From Nostoc commune NIES-4072 (lineage in GTDB: Bacteria > Cyanobacteriota > Cyanobacteriia > Cyanobacteriales > Nostocaceae): a DNA stretch of 64,000 nt. Both the position numbers and the translations under genes were made by a program. The stretch is from the NCBI RefSeq assembly GCF_003113895.1, contig NZ_BDUD01000001.1, positions 4,514,840 through 4,578,839 on the forward strand. Direction: 5' to 3'. The notes under the pieces are model-generated. The model saw only the letters and a list, made by a program, of their open reading frames with translations. It made no database searches and was not told where the DNA came from. Shown piece after piece: positions 44,634 to 54,106 of this stretch (position 1 is its first letter; the number at the start of each line of letters is the position of its first letter).

Positions 44634-46922
44634 TTATCGTAACAATGACTGATTAGGCGTTAACTGGCTCTCAAAACGGCTGTAAACAACTTGGGTTGGA
44701 TACCAAGAAGAAAACCAGTACAAATCTTGAATAACTTTGCAATAACTACTCCCATCTGCCACCTCAAAGTAAACCAGACCTAAATTATTAAATCCAACTA
44801 CTTCTCGCCCCTCCTGAACCCAACGAAATTTCCAAAACATCAGGGGTTGTAACCATTTCCATTTTGCATTTTCGGCTTGTTTCCAGGGAGCTATTAACGA
44901 TGATATATCTGCTCCGAAGCGACAAGTCTGAACGCTGTTTCGAGGTATCCACTCCAACACACAATGCCACTCAGAGTTAGTCAGCAACTGGCGATTATGC
45001 TGTAATTGTTTCTCTGAAACTTCTACCATATTGGGTGGATCAATCCAACCTATCCAATGTCGCACCTTTTCTGGTAGCAGCCAATGTTTCAATCGTGTAT
45101 GAATAAGCCGTGTCAAAATCTCTTCATTCTTCAATGCACTAGCAGTTAACTGCACTAAAACAGACTGTAATTTGGAATGAGTGCGTGCATAAGACAAGTG
45201 AGCAACAGAACTGTAATGAATATCTCCTGATAGAATAACGACTTGTTGACGTTCCTCAAACAAAGTAGTTAGAAATTTCGCCAGTGCTTCAACGTTAATG
45301 TTCCAGGCATCTCCAACATCGGTTGAAAAAACTTTCTCCCGTTGTAAGTGCCAATCGTGAATCCAATCAATAACTTGTAGTCCGAATACATTCGTGGGCG
45401 CAATCACAAATGTAGTTTGAATTTGAGTTTGTTCTGCTATTTCTTGTAAAGGTAAAACTAGTTGTTGCTCAAAGGCTTTTGGACACAGCAGCATTGGTGG
45501 TGCAATTGGTTTTTGATCGGCTGGATAACCCCGCCAAGTCCGCGTATCCAGCACAATTACTTGATGGCAATCGCTTCTGACTATGTAGTGCCAAGTGATT
45601 GCTTCAGGATGTCGATCTAGAATGAATACTGCACCATCTCGAACTAAAATAGGTAAGTCTGTGTGGGGATCGTTAGCTGGCATACCTATATAATGAGCGA
45701 TCGCTTCATCAGCCTTTGCATCTCTTCCTTTAAAAGCTGACCAAGCTTGTGCAGCCTTCAAGAGCTTTTCACCGGATTTACCTTCTGCAAATTGCTCAGG
45801 CGTATTGCCCCAACCTTGAAACACAGTGTAAGCTAACAAGGCATTTTGGACTATTCTTCGTCCTAAAGGATGTCCCAGGACTCGCAAACACCAAGCTTGG
45901 TTCAAATTCCAGTCATCAGTAACATCATGGTCATCAAAGATGGTGTACATGGGAATATTGGCAAGGGCGCGGCGCACTTTCCCAAGGGTATAAATAAATT
46001 GTCGCAAATGCTGGACTTGTCGGTTCCAGTTCTTGATAGCTTTTCTCTTGCGCGTTACTTGGTGTCCTTTGGGAAATGCGGCTGGCCAACACACTGGTGA
46101 CCAAGCTAGTAAATAAGTAGCGTAATATTCACCCAGACTGAAAAGATGACTGTTAACTTTCTCAGCTTTATTATGTAATCCTGCGGTCAATCCAGCTTGA
46201 TTTGTCGCCACATCAGCCCGCTCTCCAGGGGGTAGTTGCTGCGGAGTGTAGTATATTCCATTCACAGGAAGTTGTTCTTCCCAACCCAAAAGGGCATCAC
46301 CAAGCGTACTGGCAACCCACAGCGACGGTTCTGCTACATCGTCGCCGTAAATTTGATCTCCAGTAAGGAATAGCTGGTGAGGGCGGTGTTGGGGTTGATT
46401 TGCTTTTGCTTCAATCAAACCGTCAAGAATCGGCAGTGCATCAAATCCATGACCGTGAGGTTTACGGCAGGAAGCATGAATAATTTGCAAATCTTGCAGA
46501 CGGTTTGGCGGCAAAACAAAGGTTGGTTTTTGATGCTCAAAGTAGCTGATGCTGACTGTAGGAAAGGGGTGTGAGCATAATGCTTGCTGTAGCCTTTGCT
46601 GCGTTTGGTCAGCGAGAGTGAATTGGAGGTCGTATGCATATATGCGGTTACTAGTTAAACGATGCTCCTCCATAGACCGAGCTGTTATAGCAGCAATGTG
46701 AAGATACTTGCCCAAAGCGACGGTAGAGCGTTGTCCCTCTAATAAGCAATTTCCTAGTACTTCACCATCATTTGTTGTGCCATAAACTTTGAGTTCTACT
46801 TGACAAAACTGTTTCAGTGCCACCCATACTGTCACTGAGTCGGGTTCAGTATGTTTTAGGATCGGCCCCGCCAAAATAAGCGGCAGTTCTTGTAAAAACT
46901 CGTCCCCAACTTGATACTTCAT
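44634..46922 (-). CDS. PhoD-like alkaline phosphatase / metallophosphatase family protein
   Basis: I start at ATG 46922 (MKYQVGDEF), giving about 762 residues; an upstream in-frame ATG would add 49 residues overlapping the next gene's leader. PhoD-like motifs are present: LAGPILKHTEPDSVTVWVAL, LFLTGDQIYGDDVAEP, YTIFDDHDVTDDWN and VVILSGDIHYSSVAHLSY. The conserved Asp/His metal ligands therefore look complete. No Tat or Sec signal peptide is evident, so the protein may be cytoplasmic, unlike secreted PhoD. It likely acts on phosphodiesters or phosphomonoesters. Confidence 0.82.
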   Translation of the reverse strand: MKYQVGDEFLQELPLILAGPILKHTEPDSVTVWVALKQFCQVELKVYGTTNDGEVLGNCLLEGQRSTVALGKYLHIAAITARSMEEHRLTSNRIYAYDLQFTLADQTQQRLQQALCSHPFPTVSISYFEHQKPTFVLPPNRLQDLQIIHASCRKPHGHGFDALPILDGLIEAKANQPQHRPHQLFLTGDQIYGDDVAEPSLWVASTLGDALLGWEEQLPVNGIYYTPQQLPPGERADVATNQAGLTAGLHNKAEKVNSHLFSLGEYYATYLLAWSPVCWPAAFPKGHQVTRKRKAIKNWNRQVQHLRQFIYTLGKVRRALANIPMYTIFDDHDVTDDWNLNQAWCLRVLGHPLGRRIVQNALLAYTVFQGWGNTPEQFAEGKSGEKLLKAAQAWSAFKGRDAKADEAIAHYIGMPANDPHTDLPILVRDGAVFILDRHPEAITWHYIVRSDCHQVIVLDTRTWRGYPADQKPIAPPMLLCPKAFEQQLVLPLQEIAEQTQIQTTFVIAPTNVFGLQVIDWIHDWHLQREKVFSTDVGDAWNINVEALAKFLTTLFEERQQVVILSGDIHYSSVAHLSYARTHSKLQSVLVQLTASALKNEEILTRLIHTRLKHWLLPEKVRHWIGWIDPPNMVEVSEKQLQHNRQLLTNSEWHCVLEWIPRNSVQTCRFGADISSLIAPWKQAENAKWKWLQPLMFWKFRWVQEGREVVGFNNLGLVYFEVADGSSYCKVIQDLYWFSSWYPTQVVYSRFESQLTPNQSLLR

Positions 46923-47131
46923 TGTAAACAGTTGACAAAGTGGTGGTGTTTTGGATAATGTTGCTTTATTTCTAAAATGGCAGTCGAAAAATCCTTGCGA
47001 TAAAGAACTACTATAAATAATCCAATCACCAAATGGGAACGAGTGTTTCGCCAGTCCTCCATCTGACACACCCCATAATTAAGCGGCCGAACTGTAAAAT
47101 ATGCTCATCAACTGCAAAACCAGGCTGTTTT

Positions 47132-47602
47132 ATGATCCGACTTACAAAACCCGAAGATGCAGCAGCACTGATTGCCGTAGCCAACACAATCGGTTTTGAG
47201 CCGAATGAGCTTGAGGAACTCGGCAACATGCTGGCTGACTACCTCGAGGGCAACAGCGACAGCGAACGCTTCTGGATCACCGACGACGATGACAAAGACG
47301 GGCCAGTGGGGGTCGCCTACTGTGAGCCTGAACGGATGACCGATCAGACGTGGAACCTACAATTGATCGCCATTCACCCCGACCACCAGGGACAAGGGCG
47401 CGGTGGGAAACTGCTGCGCTACGTTGAAGAAACTTTGAAGGCATGCGGTGGACGAATGCTACTGGTAGAAACGTTAGCGAGCTTCGAGCGTACACGCAGT
47501 TTCTATGCGAAGTACGGCTATGAAGAGGAGGCTCGCATCCGAGACTTCTATACGGCGGGGGCTGATAAGATTGTGTTTCGTAAAGTGTTGAATGCGGACT
47601 AG
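47132..47602 (+). CDS. GNAT family acetyltransferase, GC-rich
   Basis: 156 residues from ATG 47132 (MIRLTKPEDAAAL). The acetyl-CoA loop is LIAIHPDHQGQGRGGKLLRY. The end block SFERTRSFYAKYGYEEEARI is typical of GNATs. Codon use differs from neighbours: 47221-47280 is about 60% G+C, with many GGC, CTG, GAC and CTC codons, in an otherwise AT-leaning window. This suggests recent acquisition. Substrate unknown. Confidence 0.85.
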   Translation: MIRLTKPEDAAALIAVANTIGFEPNELEELGNMLADYLEGNSDSERFWITDDDDKDGPVGVAYCEPERMTDQTWNLQLIAIHPDHQGQGRGGKLLRYVEETLKACGGRMLLVETLASFERTRSFYAKYGYEEEARIRDFYTAGADKIVFRKVLNAD

Positions 47603-47731
47603 ATCGCAGTAACCCATGATTAACAATTCAAAATTCACGCATTGAAGAGAGTTTCAGACGGGGACTGTTACCCCGACTGAAGACGTACCGAAAATCTGGG
47701 ATGATGCCACGTGTTCCCCAGTCTCTTTTAA

Positions 47732-49123
47732 TTAATTCCGAGCGATACCTTCTTGACGCGCTGCTTGTTGTACAGCAGCAGCAACAGCAGTAACAACGCG
47801 CTCATCAAAAACGGAAGGTATAATATGTTCCCGATCCAAGTCTGAAGGCTTAACTAAAGAAGCGATCGCACTTGCAGCTTCTAGGTACATTGTGGTGGTA
47901 ATTGTCTTTGCCCGACAATCTAAAGCACCACGGAACACTCCAGGAAAAGCTAAAACGTTATTGATTTGATTTGGGTAATCACTGCGACCGGTAGCGATCA
48001 CAGCTACATCTTTGCTGATTAATTCAGGCTGAATCTCTGGAATCGGATTTGCCATTGCAAAGACAATTGGCTCTTTCGCCATCGATTGCACCATTTCTGG
48101 TGTCAAAACTCCTGGTGCGCTGACTCCAATAAATACATCTGCCCCTTGCATTGCACCCGCTAATGTACCCTGAGCTTTCACGGCAAATTCAAGTTTTTCT
48201 TCTGTCAAATCGGTACGACTAGTAGAGATAATTCCTTTAGAGTCGCACATCCAGATTTTTTCTGCCCCAGCTTTCCTCAGTAACCGAGCGATCGCCACTC
48301 CCGCCGCCCCAGCACCATTAATCACGATGCGGATTTCCGCCATTGATTTATGTACCAGCTTTAGGGAATTAAACAATGCTGCCAAGGTGACAATTGCTGT
48401 ACCATGCTGGTCATCGTGAAAAACGGGGATATCTAACTCTTGGCGCAATCTTCTTTCAATTTCAAAGCAGCGAGGTGCAGCGATATCCTCTAAATTCACA
48501 CCCCCAAAAACTGGCGCGATATTCTTGACTGTCTGAATAATTTCTTCTGTATCTTGGGTGGCCAGACAAATGGGAAAAGCATCTAGCCCTGCAAATTCCT
48601 TGAACAGCATTGCTTTGCCTTCCATGACTGGGAGAGCAGCATCTGGGCCGAGATTTCCCAATCCCAAAACGGCGCTACCATCGGTAACAATGGCAACAGT
48701 GTTTTGTTTGATGGTTAACTTATAAACTTCCTCTGGATCTTGAGCGATCGCTGTACAAATTCGACCAACTCCGGGTGTGTAAGCCATTGCTAAATCAGAC
48801 ACACTTTTTAAGGGAATTCTGCTGGTAATGCTGATTTTGCCACCGCGATGTAAATTAAAGGTGCGATCATAGACACTGAGTAACTTGATGTCTGGCAATG
48901 CTTTGACTGCTTGCACAATGGTTTCAGCATGTTCAGTACTAGCAGCATCAACAGTAATATCGCGGGTGGATTCTTTGCGGGTTTGCTCGATTAAATCAAT
49001 TTGACCGAGATTACCGCCAGTAGTTGCGATCGCCTGAGTTATCGATGCTAACATCCCCACACGATTGGGAATCTGCAAGCGCAGTGTCAAACTAAAACTA
49101 GAATTAGGAGTTAGGTTTGCCAT
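47732..49123 (-). CDS. NAD(P)-dependent malic enzyme with N-terminal ACT domain
   Basis: 463 residues. Residues about 10-85 form an ACT domain (LRLQIPNRVGMLASITQAIA). The malic enzyme core follows: AMAYTPGVGRIC (catalytic Tyr), EGKAMLFKEFAG (Lys), VFHDDQHGTAIV (metal ligands) and NGAGAAGVAIARLL (nucleotide binding). It decarboxylates malate to pyruvate. The ACT domain probably gives amino-acid regulation and is common in the cyanobacterial enzyme. Monocistronic. Confidence 0.92.
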   Translation of the reverse strand: MANLTPNSSFSLTLRLQIPNRVGMLASITQAIATTGGNLGQIDLIEQTRKESTRDITVDAASTEHAETIVQAVKALPDIKLLSVYDRTFNLHRGGKISITSRIPLKSVSDLAMAYTPGVGRICTAIAQDPEEVYKLTIKQNTVAIVTDGSAVLGLGNLGPDAALPVMEGKAMLFKEFAGLDAFPICLATQDTEEIIQTVKNIAPVFGGVNLEDIAAPRCFEIERRLRQELDIPVFHDDQHGTAIVTLAALFNSLKLVHKSMAEIRIVINGAGAAGVAIARLLRKAGAEKIWMCDSKGIISTSRTDLTEEKLEFAVKAQGTLAGAMQGADVFIGVSAPGVLTPEMVQSMAKEPIVFAMANPIPEIQPELISKDVAVIATGRSDYPNQINNVLAFPGVFRGALDCRAKTITTTMYLEAASAIASLVKPSDLDREHIIPSVFDERVVTAVAAAVQQAARQEGIARN

Positions 49124-49782
49124 GTTGATTTTGGATTTTAAGTTTTAGATTTTATATTGAATTGAGACAAAAACTAAAATTTTAGAGTTGTAATCAGTGA
49201 AAATACAATGAATATTAACTCTGGAGAGAACCGTCAGTAGTTAGTTTATTCACTGCTTACAGTTTTAATAATTATTTTTATTTATACCAATGCATTTACT
49301 AATATAGATGAGTAACAATTTAGTAATTGTACCCAAATACACCAGATATTTTTTTTAAATTTTATCTGTGTAAATTTTTATATAAAAAAGCGCCCTCTTG
49401 ACAGAGAGCGCGGTGAATTTTAAATTACAACTAACCTTGACACTCTGCGGTCTAAAGACACGCAGATTCTCTAAGACTTAGCTTAAAAGGGATAGTCAAA
49501 TATCCCCCTAGACGCTCAAAACAACTACCAGTACGAGAGATATTGCAATTGCGCTTACTTAGAATGCTTTCCGAGTTCATCACTTGCCAGTTCGGTGCGC
49601 TCCGTGCTTTCCCATTACTTGTTTGCCCAGAGCTGCAATTTGTGCAGGTACGAGGCAAGTCAGGGGTCACTCCTTACAAAACACTTCTTAGCGCAGATGA
49701 TTATTCCTACTCGCACAACAATATTATCATTTTTCACGGTGGTTAAAACCACCCGTGGCGCGTTTCCTCCACTGCCTGAAAG
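49124..49782. other. Intergenic region between malic enzyme and psbA
   Basis: About 660 bp. It includes the malic enzyme promoter side (AT-rich), an intrinsic terminator (49384-49411) and a 72-codon minus-strand open frame (49452-49670, ending in FKLSLRESACL) that stops 41 bp before the terminator. That frame has no good ribosome-binding site and I do not recognise it. A stem CACGG-TGGTT / AACCACCCGTG at 49735-49757 lies just after the psbA stop and probably belongs to its 3' UTR. Confidence 0.5.
49384..49411 (-). terminator. Intrinsic terminator downstream of psbA region
   Basis: On the minus strand GCGCTCTCTGTCAAGAGGGC (then GC) forms a 9-bp stem with one mismatch and a 4-nt loop, followed by TTTTTT. 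It is about 370 bp after psbA, so it may end a long psbA 3' UTR or a separate small transcript. Confidence 0.75.
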
Positions 49783-50892
49783 TCAAGTGGCTTCCACGCG
49801 TTCCACAATGTTGTTGTGAATTGCAGGTGCTATCGTTGCCAGAGGTACTGCCTCACCAGCCGCTAAATCTAAGGGGAAGTTGTGAGCATTGCGCTCGTGC
49901 ATCACTTCTATACCTAGATTGGCGCGGTTTAGCACATCTGCCCATGTATTAACTACATGACCTTTAGAGTCAAGAACTGACTGGTTAAAGTTGAAACCGT
50001 TGAGGTTGAACGCCATAGTACTGATGCCCAATGCCGTCAACCAGATACCAACTACAGGCCAAGCAGCCAAGAAAAAGTGCAAGGAACGCGAGTTATTAAA
50101 GCTGGCATATTGCCAGATTAAGCGCCCAAAGTAACCGTGAGCCGCTACGATGCTATAGGTTTCTTCTTCTTGACCAAACTTGTATCCGTAGTTTTGAGAT
50201 TCACTTTCAGTCGTTTCTCTAACTAAAGAGGAAGTCACCAAAGAACCGTGCATCGCGCAGAACAGGGAACCACCGAACACTGCCGCCACGCCCAGTTGAT
50301 GGAATGGGTGCATGAGGATGTTATGCTCGGCTTGGAATACCAACATGAAATTAAACGTGCCACTAATGCCCAAAGGCATCCCGTCAGAAAAGCTACCTTG
50401 ACCAATTGGATAAATTAAAAAGACAGAAGTCGCAGCAGCTACAGGAGCAGAGTAAGCAACGCAAATCCAAGGACGCATCCCCAAACGATAGCTTAACTCC
50501 CATTGCCGACCGAGCCAGCAGAAGATACCAATCAGGAAGTGCAAGACAATGAGCTGATAAGGGCCGCCGTTGTATAGCCATTCATCCATTGAAGCAGCTT
50601 CCCAAATGGGGTAGAAGTGCAAACCAATGGCATTAGATGTGGGTACAACAGCACCAGTGATGATGTTATTGCCGTATAATAAAGAACCAGAAACTGGCTC
50701 CCGAATGCCATCAATATCAACGGGTGGTGCGGCAATAAAGGCAATAATGAAACAGATGGTAGCGGTCAATAGGGTAGGAATCATTAAAACGCCGAACCAG
50801 CCGATATAAAGCCGATTGTCGGTGCTAGTAATCCATTGACAGAAACGATTCCACAGGTTGCCGCTTTCGCTTCTTCCTAAAGTTGTGGTCAT
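49783..50892 (-). CDS. psbA: Photosystem II D1 protein (divergent isoform)
   Basis: 369 residues against the usual 360. All Mn4CaO5 and redox residues are present at canonical numbers: Tyr161, Asp170, Glu189, His190, His198, His332, Glu333, His337, Asp342 and Ala344 (LDLA cleavage site). It should therefore make working photosystem II. G80, F158 and T286 are also canonical, so it is not the low-oxygen D1' form. Differences include Trp126 (usually Tyr), Gln130, Cys212, Trp260 and a C-terminal extension beyond Ala344 of 25 residues (normally 16), ending in ERVEAT. It is a solitary copy outside any far-red cluster in this window, probably a condition-specific isoform. Confidence 0.95.
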   Translation of the reverse strand: MTTTLGRSESGNLWNRFCQWITSTDNRLYIGWFGVLMIPTLLTATICFIIAFIAAPPVDIDGIREPVSGSLLYGNNIITGAVVPTSNAIGLHFYPIWEAASMDEWLYNGGPYQLIVLHFLIGIFCWLGRQWELSYRLGMRPWICVAYSAPVAAATSVFLIYPIGQGSFSDGMPLGISGTFNFMLVFQAEHNILMHPFHQLGVAAVFGGSLFCAMHGSLVTSSLVRETTESESQNYGYKFGQEEETYSIVAAHGYFGRLIWQYASFNNSRSLHFFLAAWPVVGIWLTALGISTMAFNLNGFNFNQSVLDSKGHVVNTWADVLNRANLGIEVMHERNAHNFPLDLAAGEAVPLATIAPAIHNNIVERVEAT

Positions 50893-51260
50893 AACTGTGT
50901 TGTTTATAAATCGCTGACAACAAACTTTCCCAATTTTTAAGAATTGAGAATTAAGCTGTTTTCAAAGACTTTCGCCAAATACCTTCCCCCTAATCGCCGG
51001 GACTCTCCGGAATTACCTCACACCAAAAATGCTGTTAACTAATTTCCCAAGGGAGACTGTCTGAAAAAAGGGAAAACTTTCCCGGCTCCTAATATCACGT
51101 TTTACATTAATAATTTGTATTTTTCAAGACATTATTTTTAAGTTTTGCTAAGTTAAACGCTCAAGAAACTCAGCATGTACTTTTGAATTTAATCCTTGTT
51201 GCAGTACTGCTATAACTTTTGTCATATCTCCTGTGATTAGTGAGGTGACAGCTATAATAA
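50893..51260. other. psbA upstream region
   Basis: About 370 bp between the divergently ordered metal-binding lipoprotein gene end and the psbA start. It should contain the psbA promoter and leader. A TTATAAA-like element (minus strand TTTATAAAC, near 50905-50913) lies too close to the ATG to be the main -10. No gene is recognised. Confidence 0.45.
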
Positions 51261-52253
51261 CTACTTAGCAGCTTTCGCTTTAAACATTAAATACGTTCCT
51301 CCTAACCCTTCTACAATTGTGCGTGTATTGGCAATCATCATTTTTTGATAAGTGTCCGCCTCGCTTCCGGGTTCACCAAGTCCCTCGGCATACAACTTCC
51401 TGTCAGAAATTTTTACTGAGGCTTGTTTGGCTACAGTTTGAAGCAAATTAGGGTTAATTGCCGCCTCTGGAAAAATTGTTGATACTTTAGCTCGTTTAAT
51501 ATTTGTAACCAAATTTTTCATTCTTGCATCTGTCAGGTTTTCGTTAGAACTAATAGCTTGTAATCCCCCTGCTAATGGAATACCGTATGCTTTAGCGTAA
51601 TAACTCAGTGCATTAGAGGTTGTAACTAACTTGCGTTCTTTGGCAGGAATACTAGAAATTCTTGACTTAATCCAGCTATCGAGTTGAGTGAGTTCATTTG
51701 TGATTCTTTTGCTATTGCTGGTATAAGCCTCTGCTTCGCTAGATTCTAATTTTCCCAGGTTACTATTAATTACTTCCACCATCCTAATAGTATTCTTGGT
51801 ATTGTGCCAAAGATGAGGATTAGTTACATTCTTGTCCCCTTTCTGAAATTTTTGTGGCTTAGACACCGCAACTTGACCAACAGCTATTTTCGGTGCAGTG
51901 TTTTTAGTCACTTTAATTAATTTGATCAGATTTGGTTCTAAATTATAGCCACTATAAAGAATAAGATTAGCTTGCTCAATGGCTCTACGATCTTCCTGCT
52001 TTGGTTTATAAAATTGGGGGTTGGCACTAGGGTCAATTAAACAGGTGAGGTTAACTGTATTTCCGGCAACTTGTCTGGTTAAGTCACATAATACACTTGT
52101 AGTTGCAACGACTCTGGGAAGATTCTCATTTACCTGAGTGGTAGTCTGAGTAAATGCAGTTCTTGCAGTTTGATTTCCACATCCAACAAATCCAATCGTC
52201 AAGGCGACAAGAATAGCTCGGAAAGAATTAGTTGATGGTAATTTTTTTGACAT
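51261..52253 (-). CDS. Metal ABC transporter substrate-binding lipoprotein (ZnuA/MntC-like)
   Basis: 330 residues. The N-terminal lipobox FVGCGN indicates a lipoprotein. Cluster-9 solute-binding features follow: VVATTSVLCDLTRQVAGN, TNPHLWHNTKN (His ligands), TTSNALSYYAKAYGIPLAG and a C-terminal acidic Asp/Glu (LGEPGSEADTYQKMM). The first His ligand of the family, in a D-P-H-x-Y motif, is Gln here (SANPQFYKPK). No permease or ATPase genes adjoin. A Zur-box-like palindrome lies 25 bp upstream of the start, favouring zinc. Most likely a zinc-starvation-induced metal scavenger. Confidence 0.82.
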   Translation of the reverse strand: MSKKLPSTNSFRAILVALTIGFVGCGNQTARTAFTQTTTQVNENLPRVVATTSVLCDLTRQVAGNTVNLTCLIDPSANPQFYKPKQEDRRAIEQANLILYSGYNLEPNLIKLIKVTKNTAPKIAVGQVAVSKPQKFQKGDKNVTNPHLWHNTKNTIRMVEVINSNLGKLESSEAEAYTSNSKRITNELTQLDSWIKSRISSIPAKERKLVTTSNALSYYAKAYGIPLAGGLQAISSNENLTDARMKNLVTNIKRAKVSTIFPEAAINPNLLQTVAKQASVKISDRKLYAEGLGEPGSEADTYQKMMIANTRTIVEGLGGTYLMFKAKAAK

Positions 52254-52277
52254 CCTAAACTCCTACTGGATGTATAG

Positions 52278-52292
52278 AAATAATGATTATCA
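52278..52292. promoter_or_regulatory. Zur/Fur-type box
   Basis: AAATAATGATTATCA resembles the 7-1-7 palindrome TGATAATNATTATCA used by cyanobacterial Zur; the right half is perfect and the left matches at five of seven. It lies 25 bp before the start codon of the metal-binding lipoprotein gene, where a repressor would block transcription when zinc is sufficient. Confidence 0.65.
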
Positions 52293-52326
52293 GTAACGGA
52301 TTAGTTAAATACCAGGTGGAAGCCTT

Positions 52327-52453
52327 CCAATACGGTTCGGATAAGCATTTTTCACTTTCCTTGTGGTCTGGGGAAAGGGTAAGGGGTAAAGGGTAAAGGA
52401 TGTATTGAAAACCTTTCCCCTTTTCCCTTTGCCCTTTAACCGAACCGTATTGG
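52327..52453. mobile_element. MITE with 8-bp target duplication
   Basis: The ends CCAATACGGTTCGG and CCGAACCGTATTGG are perfect 14-bp inverted repeats. The element (127 bp) is flanked by GAAGCCTT at 52319-52326 and 52454-52461. The interior is mostly GGGTAAA-type heptamers. It lies upstream of the lipoprotein gene, beyond the Zur box. Confidence 0.88.
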
Positions 52454-52843
52454 GAAGCCTTCAACAAAGAAGAGGTTAAAGGCAATACGCTTGAGTTAAG
52501 GCTTGATCCTTCTTAACATTTTTTAACGAAGAGGGAATTAGACAAAGCCTTTTTAAGGGAAGAAGAATTAATCAACTCTCTCCTTTCCCCATCGCACACC
52601 CAGCAATTTTTGCTTGGTGAACTTCAAGTGAGGTTTTTGCAAGCAAAATCTTAGTTAAGTTCAGGCGACAGAATAGAAAACTGGTAGAGGTAAAAGCACA
52701 ATAATAAAGGTGATACTGGGGAGCCTCTGGTAAAGAGTGTAGTGTAGTTCTCTTACCGTCTGAAGGGGCTATACCATTGTGCTTACATTCCACAAAGGTC
52801 GCAAATGATTTAGGATTATCAGGTTAAGGAGTGGAATGTAGTA

Positions 52844-52990
52844 ATGCTGGGGCTTATTGAGCATACGGGTTGATTTCGCAAACCGAGTCGTGAATCTAAG
52901 GCAATTGTAACTGTGGTTTTGCAAACTGTGGGCATCTGGTGGTTACAAAATTGGCGAATTGGTAATTTTTTAGCCATCAGCCTTTGTTAG
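52844..52990 (+). pseudogene. Possible small gene relic
   Basis: An open frame from ATG 52844 reads MLGLIEHTG, then a TGA, then FRKPSRESKAIVTVVLQTVG and IWWLQNWRIGNFLAISLC to a stop. The continuity across the TGA suggests a decayed gene, but the frame is short and unrecognised. The rest of 52462-53172 shows no gene. Confidence 0.25.
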
Positions 52991-53172
52991 ACTAAATTTC
53001 ACCCAGTAAAGCCTTCAATAACGCTCAGAGCATCATCTAACTGCTTTTTATTGCATAATCCTGGCTATACTTTATGGCATAAATTCTCTTTTTTAGTTTC
53101 TTAATCATTAAATAAGAATCAAGTCAAGTATATAGAAAAATTCCTCAAAGCTGATACTGGTGAACAGAAAGA

Positions 53173-53508
53173 ATGGTAATTTTAGTTATCCTCATTAACA
53201 CCCTGATTTCGCTGATACTACTATATGTAGCTAGGCGAGTGTGGCAACTCAAGCAGCAGTTAACATACATAGCAGATAGGTTAACCGCTTATGAAAGTTG
53301 CACCCATGCAGCACTGAATAAAGCACCCGAAAATATTTATCTCAGCCAAAAGAGTATTTATAACTTACGGCAGAAAAATCAAGTACTAAAAATGCAAATC
53401 CAACAAATACGGCAAATTATCAGTCTACTTTTGCTGGGACAGCAAATCTGGCAACGTTATTTTCGTAGGCTAGAGTTAACACCAGCGAAAAGAACTGTTG
53501 GAAAATGA
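53173..53508 (+). CDS. Small membrane-anchored coiled-coil protein
   Basis: 111 residues. One N-terminal transmembrane helix (about 3-22: ILVILINTLISLILLYVARR) is followed by a helical, Gln-rich cytoplasmic part (WQLKQQLTYIADRL; LRQKNQVLKMQIQQIRQI) and a basic tail. It precedes the YtxH and DUF948 genes on the same strand, 236 bp upstream. All three are short membrane-anchored coiled-coil proteins and may share an envelope role. Family not recognised. Confidence 0.6.
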   Translation: MVILVILINTLISLILLYVARRVWQLKQQLTYIADRLTAYESCTHAALNKAPENIYLSQKSIYNLRQKNQVLKMQIQQIRQIISLLLLGQQIWQRYFRRLELTPAKRTVGK

Positions 53509-53744
53509 GTTATGCCAACACATGAACATTTATAATTAGTGCTGACACAGGGACGCGGTGACACGATGAGACGGGGACACCGTGAATTTTAAATTATAAG
53601 TAATTAATGGTTTTGATATTTTAATGAATAAAAGCAACATTTTTGGCTGATATGTTGTCACGATAGATTACCTGAATAAAATGGGTCAAGTCTTACAAGG
53701 AGAGAAAACCCACCTAAAATGGGTGTAAGGAGAGAAACAACAAG

Positions 53745-54095
53745 ATGTCTAATAACCGTTCTGGAGTATTTTTTGGCGGTTTGATGCTGGGAGCTACTAT
53801 CGGTGCTTTGACCGGTTTGCTAGTGGCTCCGCGCACAGGGCGCGAAACGCGTAAAATTTTGAAAAAATCTGCCAATGCTATCCCAGACTTGGCAGAGGAT
53901 TTATCAACGAGTGTGCAAATCCAGGCAGATCGTCTATCTGCTAGCGCACTACGAAACTGGGATGAAACTTTAGATAGATTACGGGAAGCGATCGCAGCAG
54001 GTGTAGATGCCAGTCAACGAGAAAACCAAGTCTTGAAGCGGCAAACATCTGTTGAAGACTCAGATTCTCTTCCCCAGCAATTAGAACGCTCATAA
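53745..54095 (+). CDS. YtxH domain protein
   Basis: 116 residues. The start SGVFFGGLMLGATIGALTGL, then LVAPRTGRETRKILKKSA, is the YtxH (gas-vesicle-protein-like) signature: a glycine-rich membrane helix followed by a basic helix. The remainder is an amphipathic helical tail. YtxH proteins are general-stress envelope proteins of unknown mechanism. GGAGAG precedes the ATG. The DUF948 gene starts 12 bp after its stop, so they form an operon. Confidence 0.82.
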   Translation: MSNNRSGVFFGGLMLGATIGALTGLLVAPRTGRETRKILKKSANAIPDLAEDLSTSVQIQADRLSASALRNWDETLDRLREAIAAGVDASQRENQVLKRQTSVEDSDSLPQQLERS

Positions 54096-54106
54096 ATGAC
54101 ACAACC

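Noticed and set aside
49783..50892. psbA as low-oxygen D1', chlorophyll f synthase or rogue D1
   Set aside because: G80, F158 and T286 are canonical, and all Mn-cluster ligands including Asp170, Glu189, His332 and Ala344 are present.
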